DNA of 64,000 nt from Pristionchus mayeri (taxonomy: Eukaryota; Nematoda; Chromadorea; Rhabditida; Neodiplogasteridae), in the NCBI GenBank assembly GCA_036245805.1, contig BTRK01000004.1, positions 38,404,907 to 38,468,906 on the forward strand, given 5' to 3'. Below are positions 10,942-22,355 of the stretch, piece after piece; within the stretch, counting starts at the first letter, position 1, and the number at the start of each line of letters is the position of its first letter. The notes under the pieces are model-generated. The model saw nothing but the letters and a program-made list of their open reading frames with translations, searched no databases and was not told where the DNA came from. The translations under genes and the position numbers were made by a program.

Positions 10942-12599
10942 AAGAAACGAACTGCCAGGATGCGGCACGTAGTGAAGATCCGATGGCAAAGGCGTGTGAA
11001 TGGAATCGTGTAAGGAGGAAATCACGAATGTTCCTAAGGAACGGAAATGAATCCGATTGATGACAAGGGTAATGACTGTGACACGTCATCGAGTTCAAGC
11101 GCAACGGCAACGTCATCGATTTCAAGTGCAATGGCATCTTCATCGCGTTCGAGTGTGCATCAACGAAGGCAACTACACGAGTTTTCGTCGAGTCTCGCCT
11201 TGCAACGTCGAAGAAAGAACGAGCCCACAGAAGTAGTGGAGAACGACAGTACGACACTCATAATGAGTCCCTCTGACCAAAGTACATCGATCGTGGCCCA
11301 GTGATTCTTGTATCATATTATTATTGTCAGATTCATTGAAGTTAGAATCTTGGAGGGAGGTGTTATTTCGAGAGGAATCCCTCCCCTCTCTTAGCATATT
11401 ATCGATTGACGCCTTATGCCGTCATCCCCCTTTATCTATCGCTGCCCGAGTGCAGTTGTTGACTCGCTTCCCTTCACCTCTCCCTATTCACACGACGGGT
11501 AGATCAGTGACCCCTCCGCCTTCTCCCTCCAGTGTTATTGATTCGCTCGGACCCTCTTCCCTTCTATTCAGTCTCTCTCTTTTCGGAGTTGTGGATTGGT
11601 GCTCACGTTTTCACTCTTGCTTAGATAAAGCTTCTCCCTTTATGCTCTTGGAGTTGGGACAGGCCAGCTACACAACACTAAATATTTTTCATATTGACTA
11701 AATATTCGTCAAATATCAGAGCCGACGTCCTTGTCTACAATCGTCCCGCTCAGCAGATATTCATTGCAGACCGACACATCACTCAACAACCATTTTCATT
11801 CGCTATATCAAGGTAACCATACCATTGTGCGATAAAATTGTCATGCTAGGAAAACTACAAATTGATTTTTACCCACCATTTAGCCCATATATAATATCAT
11901 AATGTTCATCCATCGTGTTGGATAGTCCGAGTAATGATGACAAAATCTTTTGGATAATCTCGTGCTAGTCAAAATATTATTCAGGCAGCGGCGCGATCTC
12001 GTCGAGTCATTCAATCGAGCCATTGCACTAACATCGGCAATCTAGCCAAGTACGCGCTAACACGCATTGCGAAATCTGCAAAATGCACAAGTACAGAAGT
12101 GTTATTCAGGGATCATGGCGCGCTACATAGCACCGTACGGCGGTTACTCGAGGAAAGTGCATGGAATGGAAGGCTCGCCTCTGTTTATTTCGAGTTTCGA
12201 TGCAATCTGGCAGTTCTTCGGCATTTGTAGTGTAGGTATTATGATTGTATTTATAGTAGAGGTAGTTTCCGGTTGTGTGGTGCGTAGAAGAAGGCGGAGG
12301 TGATCTGTACCCAACTGTTGATATAAATGAATAATATTGTATTAATGAGTGTTTGATGCAATCTGGCAGTTTTTCGGCATTTGTTATGAACTATTTCTGA
12401 CTGGTAAAGCTCTTCGGAAATAAAGCAATCTGGAAAATAATCATATATCGAATGATCTCCTCGTGACTCTATGATATGGTAGCAGAGAGAGAGAGAATAT
12501 TATACATCTTAACTCGAATTGCCTGCGACGGAAGCGTGTGTTGCTCTGTCCAGATTCGATGACATTTTCGTCGATAAATGTGCAAATGTGTAGTGTTTT

Positions 12600-12935
12600 C
12601 TCCCACACGCTTCTCCGACTAGGGAGTGTGTGAGCAGCGAAGGGAGTAAGACACGTAGTCCGCGCACATGCCGTGTGCGAGATGTTTGCCCAAACTGTCT
12701 CACCAATGCTTGCGGGAAGGGAAGAAGGGCGTCTCTGAGCTATCAGCAAATGACTAAATACATGGTCTATGAACCTTTTCTACTGAATCTGCAATCCGTC
12801 GATGAAGTCACTCCGTGTGGCTGGACGAAATATGGATCGATAGTAATGCCTGCTATAATAAGGTGCCTAGATTAGGTGTTTGTTTGCGCAAGCCGCCCTC
12901 ACCAATACATGCGGGACTGAGCGGGAGAGGGCTAC
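12600..12935. repeat. Second copy of the 7.8-kb repeat family
   Basis: Positions 12600-12730 match 7800-7935 directly (GAGCAGCGAAGGGAGTAAG, then ACGTAGTCCGCGCACATGC). Positions 12870-12935 hold a related shorter piece (CACCAATACATGCGGGA). The copies flank the decayed receptor on both sides and may have helped rearrange it. Confidence 0.55.
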
Positions 12936-13159
12936 TGCTCGATGAATAATTTAGCACCTTGTTTAAGGGAGAACGGCAGTTTTCGAGACTGAAAAGTGTC
13001 GCTGGAACCAGATGAAATTCATTATGCAGAACAGTGAATATTTCCCATTCCTGAAATTAACATGTGAATAAGTTGTGAGAGATCTCGGAATCCCACATAT
13101 CATAAGCAATAATGGTCCATTCCCAGTTCATAAACACCTTGGAGCGTTTTCCCTTTGTT

Positions 13160-13235
13160 TTCGTTTGTTAGAGCGAGAAAATCTATTCGTTTTTTTAGAG
13201 CGAGAACATTTATTCGTCTGTTAGAGCGAGAAATA
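13160..13235. repeat. Three-copy tandem repeat of about 26 bp
   Basis: Three imperfect units of TTCGTYTGTTAGAGCGAGAA plus a short AT-rich tail lie at 13160-13185, 13186-13212 and 13213-13235. They sit just downstream of gene F2. Otherwise the stretch 12936-13391 shows no gene. Confidence 0.7.
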
Positions 13236-13391
13236 TGCAGAGAGTCCTGTAACAAACATTTTGTAAAATCAGGCCCTTGCGAAGATTAACCAATTTCACT
13301 TTCTTTCAACAATTTGCAATTTAAAATGTCAAAACAAATGCATTGCGAAGATAATTTACACAATTGTGAACAACTACGCAAATATATTATT

Positions 13392-14920
13392 CTAGTCATA
13401 ATTACGAATGCAAATGAGCATATGTTCCCCAAAGAAGTAGTTAACGTCAACGTCGAACGAAACTTGCTTCGGAATCTTATGCAGACTCTAAAAGAGATTT
13501 TAAAACTGTATTTCATTCTCAAGTTTACCTCTTTTAGCGATGTAACGTCACTCTGCTTCAGGCGTAGTGGGTATCCCGAGCTTTTCAGATGCAGTTTGTC
13601 CAGCCTTTTTGAAAATAATTCAGGAGCAATCTGAACCCAATCGATGTCTTGAATTCCGAAAACTTTGCTTTTCTTGGCACCGCATAGTCCCTTCTGAACT
13701 ACACAGATAGACCGAACAAGAGTCGACAATTTGCAGAGAACTTCGACTGAAAATGCTAATTGAATTATATATTTTTTAGATCTGAAATATGTCTCACTTG
13801 GGTTTACGGTGTTATTACTGGTGAGCATTATTTTTAGTTTGTCGACACTGTGATCTTCAATTATTTTCAAAATACGATATCTACAATACATGACTCGCTG
13901 AATGTGCGTTACGAGAGCACCCACCCCATGTGATTCATTAATGAATGCACATCTACTTCCAGCTTGTCAATCTTAATTGTTCCTGTGAGTTTATTAATTG
14001 CAAATGCCAATCGATAATTATTGTAACAAACGTGAAACGTTCCAATTTCTTTTCCCATGCACTTCCTTAAGTACTCCAAAAGAAGGTCATTATTGTGCAT
14101 CGAAAATTCGAGGACGAATATCTGAAAAAATATCCATGTTGAATAAAGTGTCATATGTGTCAATGCCCAGAAATACGAAAATGTATTTTTTAAACGTAAA
14201 ATGAATATTTCTCGCCTTGCATCCCCTATAATTTCGGGTAGTTTTAATTTTCTTAATTAGTTTTAGCGAAGAATTTCTGATGAGTCGCTGTTTGAATTGC
14301 TTGGTGTAGATATGCAGAAGTTCAAAGCAAACCCGGCACTGAACTATAAATTGCATGAGAACGAAAACAATAGAGACAGTTCTTCTATCTACACACTCTA
14401 TTGCTTATGATCATATTTAGATGATTGTGTGTACTTGGGATGTAGGTCGGTTCAGTTAGTGGATAATCCACTACCCGAACATTATTTCTGTTACTCGGTC
14501 AGCACCTCTACGATAAGCGATTTGGATTATCCAATACGGTTTGCGTTGAAATGGATTATCCGTAGCAGTTCGATCATTCCTAGTGTGTACCTTTCCATAC
14601 AAATTGTCTATGGACAGTTTCTCAACGATAGGATCATTCTTCGGCAACATGGTATAATTATCTGCGATCAACTTCAGTCTTCGCGAAGTCTGTAACTCAA
14701 ACGTTATTTGCAGAATCTGAAAACAAAGTTTGAGACTTCAAAAGTTTCCTACCAATCTGAGATTGAGCACTGATTCTGGAGCGGAATCAATGATAGCCCA
14801 GACAAGTTCTTGAGGTAGTCGATCGTGTGAAGGATGACACGATTTACGAGTAACTTTGCTAGTGATAAAGGTCGTAAACAATCCACCCATTGCAACAACA
14901 ATAATGTCTTCTAAAATCAT
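13392..14920 (-). CDS. F-box protein F2 (intact)
   Basis: Inferred exons in gene order are 14920-14753, 14689-14591, 14338-14177, 14121-13925, 13880-13798, 13746-13529 and 13487-13392. They stay in frame and give about 340 residues. The F-box (RLPQELVWAIIDSAPESV) lies in exon 1, and the intron after LRL is at the family position. Exon 4 carries LLLEYLRKCMGKEIG. Exon 6 carries VLCKLSTLVRSICVV and LFSKRLDKLHL. The intron between exons 4 and 5 is 44 nt with a GTGGGT donor. I preferred it to reading through because it restores phase. Likely an SCF adaptor by family; the C-terminal target domain is unassigned. No disabling change seen. Confidence 0.8.
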
Positions 14921-15581
14921 CTATGCACAAACGGAACCGAATAACTTAAGATGCGAATGTAGTTTGTGATACAAGCGCATCTCACTATAATATATTCGCT
15001 GTGACAGATGTAGCACCGCCGCTGGAGGAAACGCTTTGACAATCCCTATGGACTGTCGTATTCCTTCGCACATTGGTGCGATATGTGGGCGGTACACGAA
15101 CACTATTGCATATCTTTCTTCAGGTTACAGTTGCTAGTCTGAGACAGGAAAGAACTGATCAATAATGAACGCTTAATAAGATAAGATATGCGTAGTTCCT
15201 TCGTTGCCTCGAATGCATCGGCACATGGACATCTTTAGATTTCTTTTCGAGCAGTTATTTAATTAAATTTGAATGATCTCACAAGGAATGACCGCGAGGT
15301 CAGGTTGAAGTTTTCGAACAAGACCTAGATTGAAAGAGCATTAAATTCAAAGAACATGTACATTTATCATGTATACAGAACGCATCTGATGTCTGATGTC
15401 TGGGTGGTAGTGGAATTTCTGAGCATAGCCTTAGTAACGAGCGCTTTCACACTTCTCTCCACTGTTCTCCCAGGCGGACATGATGATTTAGGATCTACGA
15501 CCGCGGAGAATACCTCTCATTTATACTTGTCAATATGTTATCATTGTGCACTTTAAACGCATAACTTTTTTTTTCGTGTAG
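14921..15581. other. Intergenic between two minus-strand genes
   Basis: This is the upstream region of F2 and the 3' flank of the next minus-strand gene. Short open stretches occur (for example 14921-15103 minus), but none shows family similarity or splice-supported continuation. Confidence 0.4.
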
Positions 15582-18500
15582 CTATTTGGTTTCAACGGCA
15601 GCGACCATCGTCGGCGTCTTCACCATCGACGGCGACGTCATCGGGTTGCGCGCGTAGCCGGGGATGACGTGCTGCTGAGGAGGCGGCCGAGTCACTGCAA
15701 CGAATATATCGGCTTATGCTTAAGCTTATTATTGTAGCTTTGGCTTGACGTCAGTGAGGGATTATAGTCATAGTTGCCCAACACTGGCGACGAGGTGTTT
15801 TTAGACCATGACTATTCATGGTTTAACGCTGCTCTCCTCGATTTGACGGGAGCAGCGTGCATAGACGTACAGGGGGTCATGGTCGAAAATTGATTGGTAG
15901 GTCATGAGTAGGTCAAGACTAAGTACAGTGCCCAATCGATCATACATTACCACCAGATACCGTGTACCACTACCGTAATCCCCAATTATCGCAAACTAAC
16001 TTTATTTTTAAAAAGTCATGGCACCATTCCCAATTGATTATACAGTACTCGAGAAACTACAGTAACCCAGTTCCTTGGGTCAGATCCAGTACCTTGGGTC
16101 AAACATTTTTCTAAAAATCCCTAATCGATTATAAAACGAAAGCACGGCAACGAGAAATACGGTAGGATACTTTAAAATAATTTCAATGTCGATTTCGAAT
16201 TTTTAGGAATGTTTGACCCAAGGAACTGGATCTGACCCACGGAACTGGGTTACGGTAGTCATTTGGGTACTGTAGAATCGATTGGGAATGGCGCCAGGAC
16301 ATTTTTAAAAAAAGTTAGTTTGCGATAATCGGGGGCTACGGTAGTTGCGTATCTGGTGGTACTGTATGATCGATTGGGTATGGTACTTAGTTTTGACCTA
16401 CTCATGACCTACCATAAATTTTTGACCATGACCCCATACGTCTATGCACGCTGCTCCCGTCAAATCGAGGGGAGCAGCGTGCATCCATGAATAGGGGGTC
16501 ATGGGGGTCGCCGCCGGCGTGGGCAACTATGATTATAGTTATAGGCTTAGGCATAGCCATCGTCCTCTCCATACTCTCTCAATGCTTGGCAGGATGGGGA
16601 AGAAACTCATTACGGCGAGAGAGACAGCACATATTCCAGATGTATTTTAGTCGTCACTCAACCTACAGAATCGTAAAATATCTCACGGGTGGCGAACGGG
16701 TTGCCTTGGGCTGCTGCTCGGCTGGCCGCTAGACGGGCCTCTTCGGCCTCGTTGTCGTCTAGAGCCCAATGCGCATCTTCGAGATATTGACGACGATCGT
16801 CTTCTTCGACGCGACGCGCCTGCTCGACGCGACGACAATCCTCGAGCCAACGACGACGCACTTCGGCGTCCTTTAATTCAATTATTTACCCGCCAGGGGA
16901 GTATACAGGAAACGTTCTGATAATCTTCGATAACTTTCATCGGACACCAATGATAGAACGCCCCAGGTTCGCTAACAGCGCTGATTCAAGGGAGGGGAGA
17001 GATGTTAGGCACTTCGGCATCCTATTATCGTGCTAATAAGCATACTTCCAATTTTTCGTGTACCATATATTTCCTATGCTATCGCATGATAAATCAAACA
17101 ATCCTTCTTGAGAATAAGTAAAGTTATTTTCGCATCATAGCATCAAACAAGTCCTGCCGGAATGACACTAGCCGTCTAACTAGTGTCTAAAAAAGCAAGA
17201 GTGTCCATTCTCTACCGCGAAACATCAGCAGAAAGCAATTTTGAATAAAGGACGGCGCTGGCGGCTCACATTTTTGCAGGCGGTCTTCTTCTTTCCGCCG
17301 CCAAACTTGTAGAGCAGCGAGGCAACGGGCATCTGGTGCTCGTACTCTATGGAGGACTCCTGCTGCTGCAAAGAAAAAATATATTTTATTAACCCTCAGT
17401 GGCGCAACAAGACCCTAATAATTTAATATTGTGTTAAGGTACAGTAGGTATCGACTTCAAAGTGATGATCAAATTCAATTTTTTTAAAAATCATTACATT
17501 GCTATTGGTAGAGATATCCTACTAGCCGTCCAATCATGTGAACTGATCACGTTACGGTCTTGATTCAACTCTCGATAACGAACCAGTTCCTGATGACCAA
17601 TTTCCTTGGCGATCTCCTCCTCTGCGCGTCTCTCGATGTGATCTTGAATTATGTGTGCTGCGACGACCTCGCCGTTGTGGTGCTCAGTTTTAGGTCTCTG
17701 CTAAAATTCGAATTTAGGGTCTCCGTTTTCTGATTGTTCATACTCATGTTGACTAGAGAGATATGGTAAATGAAGAAACTATGGCATAGTTTATCGAATT
17801 CGTCTCGTCTGATACACTCGAATGACAAATAAGCGGTATGCGGTCGAAGTGGGGATACTTTTCCAAAAAATAAATATTACATAAAAACAAACTTGATGAA
17901 CATGAGCTCCGGTCACGTTTGTCTCAGTGAGTGTGGATCCGTAAGCGCGGTCCTCGACGAACTAAATATTATCGATCGTGTATTTTGATAGTTCTTGGAT
18001 AAATTTTCTTATTTTTTTGGAGTAATTTTATCATTTCTCGTATCATCTCTCGCAATATGGTAATTCGGTCTAGGACCCTTCTGCTTCGTATGTTCTCTCT
18101 GTGCACACTATCAGGTTTGTCACGTCAACCGTTGCAATCGGGTGGCTAAATGAGCCCCTCTTCCTCTCACTCGCACACCCACCACTGATAAACAGAGCGG
18201 AAAGGAGTGACGAATGATGACAACCCCAACTTTGTTTCATGCCACTCTATCGATTGTAAACAGAATATCAAGAGATCGTCTTACCGTCAGCTCGGCTCCA
18301 TGATGCTTGCATACGGTATGATTCGAGTCAGCAGTGTGCTTCTGAAAAACGACGAGGGATTTCGGGCACGAATTTCGAAATTATAGGGATAAATTGATTT
18401 GATCGATTCCAAAGAGACCGCGAAAACTTACCAGAAATGTAGGAAGATCTTCTAGAAAATGGAAGTGGTGGTAGTGAAACTCACTTTCGGGGGTTCGACG

Positions 18501-21500
18501 ACTGCTCCATATGCTGCAGCAGCAGCAGTTGCTGGTCGTGTTCCCGCTCCAATGCTCTCCTCGACAGGGGCGTGTTTGGATCCGTAGCGATAGGAGGTGG
18601 AGCGGACCGCCCTCTGCTGCGACTTCGAATCGTGCACGATGCGATCGGCGATAGTCACTGCCTCGACCTGTAGATGACGCTGTCATCGTGAGAAAAGCCA
18701 TTATATTTGTTTGGAAAAAATGGTATCTGGGGTAGTTTTTCATGCTGATGACGATCATTTTGAATATGTGAATGGCTAATCTGCCGCAAAAGGTCCAATT
18801 ATCGAGATCATTCACGGCAGTCTCGTGACGGTGAACATCGTCGTTGACGTCGTCGGCGCCGGTGGACTTCGCCGTGTTCTTCGTGGGGATTTCCAGTGGA
18901 TGAGATGTGGGCCCAGCACGTTGAAGGGGCGCGGGCGTGTCACGAACGTTCTCACCACGAACTGCCTCATCCTAAATTGACTTGGCGCTTCCGTACCATC
19001 CCGGACAGCCTTGATTATAAATGCTGCGCTAATTACATATTATCATTATCCAAATGACATAGATATGAACTTTTGTACATACTACGCAAACGTATTCTCC
19101 TAGGGAAAGAAAACGAGCATGCAATTGTATTGTCCGGGATTGTGCAGAAGCGTAATTAATTTCCATTCAAACAACACGCCTTCGTTTTTTAATGAGTACA
19201 ATCCCGTGTGCTAAGTGCCCACGTCAGTACGTCATCGTGAAATATATAATCACGCATGAGATTTGATCGAGCTACGCACTTCCATGATCAGGTCCCAGAG
19301 GGAGACGGGGGGAGGAGGTACTGGCTTGGATGAGGAGCGAGAGTACGAGACGAGACGCTCGTGGTGCTGCTTGCTGTGCACGGACCCGTTGAGGGTGCTT
19401 CCGCCGTCGTCCTAAAGATCAAAGATCAAAATAGGCGAGTTGATAAATTTGCGTTGATGCATTCCTTTCTTTAATTGAGAAGCAATCAATTAGTGGTTGA
19501 TCTGCATAATGCGCGGTGAAATTTACACTTTGGGAGAATTTACGCAATCTGCATACTTGTTTTGTTGTTCATCGACGTTGTTATATTTGACACTCATATG
19601 AACCCAGAAAAACTCGCAAGCGGTTGGTCATGCCTCTTGTGCGCATGATGCACTCACAGAGGATGGTACGGGATTTATCATTATGGATCTCACCGAGTTG
19701 TCGTGCTGCAGGGCGTCGTCCATCGCTTCAAGTGCTCGGAGAGCCGAGCCAGCCGAGGTGAGCGAGTCACGGCGAGCGAGGGGCTGCTCGTGATGACGTT
19801 CCTTCTGCTGCTGCTGCTGATGATGATGAGGGTCGAGCTCGGGCACCTTCAAATCATGCTAAATTAAGCACTAGGTCGATCGATGATAACCTTCCCGAGG
19901 ACTAAAAATTTAACCCTTCAGAGTATGTCAAGAGCAATTTCGCAATATTTCGATTTCTTTGATCGGCTGTAACATGCGAACGAGACATGAAACATGGTGA
20001 AGAATTGCCTCGAAAGGATTGCCTCACCTATCAGGAAAACAATTCCGTTTTATTGTAACAGCAATATTCAATTCCATTAAAGCTCTTGAATTAAGAACCT
20101 GCGATTTTCACAAAATCGTGAATTATTGAGGATTAAAATTACAATGCAAATATCTACCCGACCCAATTAAAGTTCAGAGGGTGTGGACACTTCACCTGAA
20201 GCCGCATTGCTTATTAATACGGTCATTTATTTCTGCATGTTCGTTTTATTCCAATTGTTGAATCAAAACAGCTCTTGATTTTGACAACCCTAATTCAGAC
20301 TAGGGCTGGCGAATGAAGAGTTAAAATGAATCATTCATTCTCGTTTCAACGGGCGAGCGGCGTCATTCTTCATTGAAGGGAGGAGGAGAGCGGTGATTCC
20401 TTCATGAAGGAACGGCTCTCCTTCATGAAGGATTGCGTCAGAAAAGGGTTCAAATGTGCAAGTATTATGGTTAACGTGTTCAGGGTAGTTATCCTACAGT
20501 AATATGAGCGTGTGAGAAGTTTAGAACTATCATTGGATATTGATGCTTACTATCGAAAACGATCCACCAAACCCTAACACATTACTCGATATTCACCAAA
20601 ACGTGTCAGACGAGTACCCGCTTTTTATTTTGGTTCCTGATGGTGTGCGTGTTGTTTTCCTGCTTAAAGTGCGCGATCTAGTTTTCCATATCTTGCCGGG
20701 ATGCTCCCATTTTTCTATGATAGACCAAATTAACGAAGCACAACAGGTGGGTCTTTTTGCACGAACGATTAACATGGAATATCGGCCCCAGATCCGAATT
20801 TTCGTGCGAAAATCTTGACCCTGGATTGAGATATAGCCAGTTTTGCGAAAGCATTTCTTCATGAAGGACGAGACCGACCGGGTCACTCTTCATGAATGAG
20901 AAATGAGAGGGAGGGATCACCTCTTCATTCTTCGATTTTTCCTTCATTCGCCAGCCCTACTTCAGACCCATATTTGCACAGATGATAATATTGAATAATA
21001 CTGGAGAAATATACCACTGGCATTTAAGTTATCGGTGATTACACTAGTGCACGATAATAACGTATAAAACTCGATAAGCATTGTGGGTTGAGTACCTCTA
21101 CGGCCTTGATGGAGTCACGGATATGAGGGCCGGAGAAGCGAGGGTGGAGCGAGGAAAACTGCAAAAAAAGTTAATTTTCTTGCGAACAAACCGAAAATCT
21201 GGCACAAGATCGGATGAGAACTATGGCGTGATGTCGCCTTTGAAGCATCAAATGCGGCATAACGCCTTAGTTCTCATCAGAATTCAGTTGGGTCAACAAT
21301 TCGATTACGACATGTGTGTCTTCGTGGTAGCGTGATGTCATAGTTCTGATCCGATCTAGTGTCGAAAATATTGTTCAATTGCAACCGAAAATCTAAGCTG
21401 TGAAGTGTGTCTGAAGGTGAATTGATTCGGTTACATAACGATTGTCAAATCGAAGTCGACTGCGAAATCGCTCTCGCCTCCCCTCGCATATTGCAAAATC

Positions 21501-21626
21501 CGTGGGACCAACCGCCAACTCTATTAGTGATAAATTTGACAACCTCGGTGGCGGGCGGTACGGGAGTCATGGAGGCCGAGGCTTGGATGTGGACGGGCTT
21601 AGGCTCGCGGCAATATGGATCGCGGC
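15582..21626 (-). CDS. Unrecognised low-complexity, basic protein (12+ exons)
   Basis: Inferred exons in gene order are 21626-21544, 21158-21096, 19846-19694, 19411-19280, 18971-18816, 18667-18485, 18341-18285, 17961-17893, 17700-17551, 17365-17270, 16870-16687 and 15694-15582, giving about 479 codons with all phases matching. GC-rich exons in AT-rich introns support the model. The protein is mostly polar and probably disordered, with His/Gln runs (HHHQQQQQKE), PVPPPPVSLWDLI and a poly-Ala run. It then has a charged, probably helical stretch (HIERRAEEEIAKEI), a short MPVASLLYKFGGGKKK motif and a second Arg/Glu-rich helix (DAEVRRRWLEDCRRVEQARR). The C-terminus is SPSMVKTPTMVAAVETK. The 5' end is open: the first exon enters in phase 1 and I could not find its predecessor. 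The look is that of a cytoskeletal or scaffold protein, but I do not recognise a family. Two hAT-like MITEs sit in its introns. Confidence 0.75.
15769..16531. mobile_element. hAT-type foldback MITE with 8-bp TSD
   Basis: The element starts CATAGTTGCCCA and ends in the complement (GGGCAACTATG). It is flanked by a perfect 8-bp direct repeat ATTATAGT (15761-15768 and 16532-16539), the duplication size of hAT transposons. Long inverted arms of about 350 bp meet near 16150. Each tip carries its own small hairpin (GCTGCTCCCGTCAAATCGAG). It is non-coding and lies in the last intron of the minus-strand gene. Confidence 0.85.
20301..20959. mobile_element. hAT-type MITE, TIR TAGGGCTGGCGAATGAAG
   Basis: The ends TAGGGCTGGCGAATGAAG and CCTTCATTCGCCAGCCCTA are inverted. 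The flanks are ATTCAGAC and CTTCAGAC, an 8-bp duplication with one mismatch. Both features match hAT elements. The interior of about 660 bp has several CTTCATGAAGG palindromes and no transposase. It lies in the second intron of the 15582-21626 gene. Confidence 0.8.
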
Positions 21627-22355
21627 CTGCAATGATTTATCATTCATTGACCAATCGACATAGATAAGGCCGCGTGTAGGAAGGCCGGGCAAAAGGTGGA
21701 GGACGAAGGGAAGAGAACAATGGGTTCTCCACCAGAAAAATGGAGTCTGACCAAAGAAAAAAGGCACGAACTTAGCCCATGTTCGGCTCGTACTCAAATA
21801 TTGATCAATTCTATGGTATTACAAAGCGGTGATGATTAGGCGAAAAGTTGCAATGATTTTATGGGAGAGACAGCTAGTGATAAGAGCGAGAAAAGTGTAG
21901 CAAACAAACTTCACAATGTGCGCCTCTTATCGCTATCGATTCCGAACACTAGTGAAGATGCACTCCATTCAAATCATGAAGACAAGCCATGTTTTGGTTA
22001 GCCTAAGGTTTCGAGCGGAATATTGAATCCATCGCTGCGGGTGACAAAACGTAAACCGACAAAACGTACACAAATCACAGCTCCATCGTGAGTCAACGTT
22101 TTTTTGTGTTTCCCGTTTTTAGTTAAATCTTAGAGATGCAGAATTGATTGAAATTCAGTCTGCAACAGTTACTCAGCGGGTAAGCCGTAGATATTACGAA
22201 TTGCCTACTTTGCGCAACACAGCCTGCCAATCCATGTTCCTGAGATACATGTTCCCTATATTTTTTCTTGTTCCCCTCAAATCACGGTGCGAGATGTGGG
22301 CGGAGCCAATGAATAGTCCCGCTCCATCATTTAGCCATTGTATTCATCAGTAAAG
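21627..22355. other. Intergenic, possible missing 5' exon of the minus-strand gene
   Basis: No exon ending in phase 1 could be identified on the minus strand. A minus-strand open stretch at 21567-21797 only reads through intron sequence into the first visible exon in the wrong frame. Confidence 0.4.

Larger units (their letters stand above)
9240..11360 (+). mobile_element. Pol-less LTR-retroelement remnant (gag-protease plus repeat ORF)
   Basis: A retroelement body lies between receptor-like exons. It has a gag-type region (9252-9950), two zinc knuckles (about 9932-10032), a protease-like region with a DTGSD motif (about 10168), a 36-bp tandem-repeat ORF and a serine-rich 3' segment (11047-11260). 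It ends in CTTGGAGGGAGGTGTT at about 11346-11361, which is shared with the inner edge of the LTR in the second copy at 57071-59792. No reverse transcriptase, RNase H or integrase is present, and no LTR was found at either end. The gag 5' end is cut off, with no start codon in frame. Confidence 0.75.
8953..12303 (+). pseudogene. Decayed ionotropic receptor-like copy
   Basis: This is an inverted paralogue of the gene at 4154-7163. Only four of its eleven exons remain: the first (8953-9040, SLIAIGSYRDKHYHQLSEE), and the last three at 11720-11812, 11985-12049 and 12110-12303 (QFFGICSVGIMIVFIVEVV). The 93-nt and 65-nt exons are exactly as long as in the intact copy. Exons 2-8, encoding most of S1 and the pore, are missing, and the gap holds a gag-protease retroelement. 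The 65-nt exon carries an in-frame TAG at 12043-12045 where the intact copy has TAT. The first donor is GTGGT rather than GTAAG. The product cannot be a channel. Confidence 0.85.

Noticed and set aside
14471..14590. Read-through extension of F2 exon 2 into an open stretch
   Set aside because: A GTACAC donor at the family position gives the expected exon length and phase; the extension has no family similarity.
16487..16732. Plus-strand ORF with a hydrophobic stretch (GLGIAIVLSILSQCL)
   Set aside because: It starts inside the hAT MITE, overlaps a well-supported minus-strand exon and has a stop just upstream when the MITE is removed.
21567..21797. Minus-strand 76-codon ORF ending in SPSTSKPRPP
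   Set aside because: It reads the first visible exon of the 15582-21626 gene in the wrong frame.
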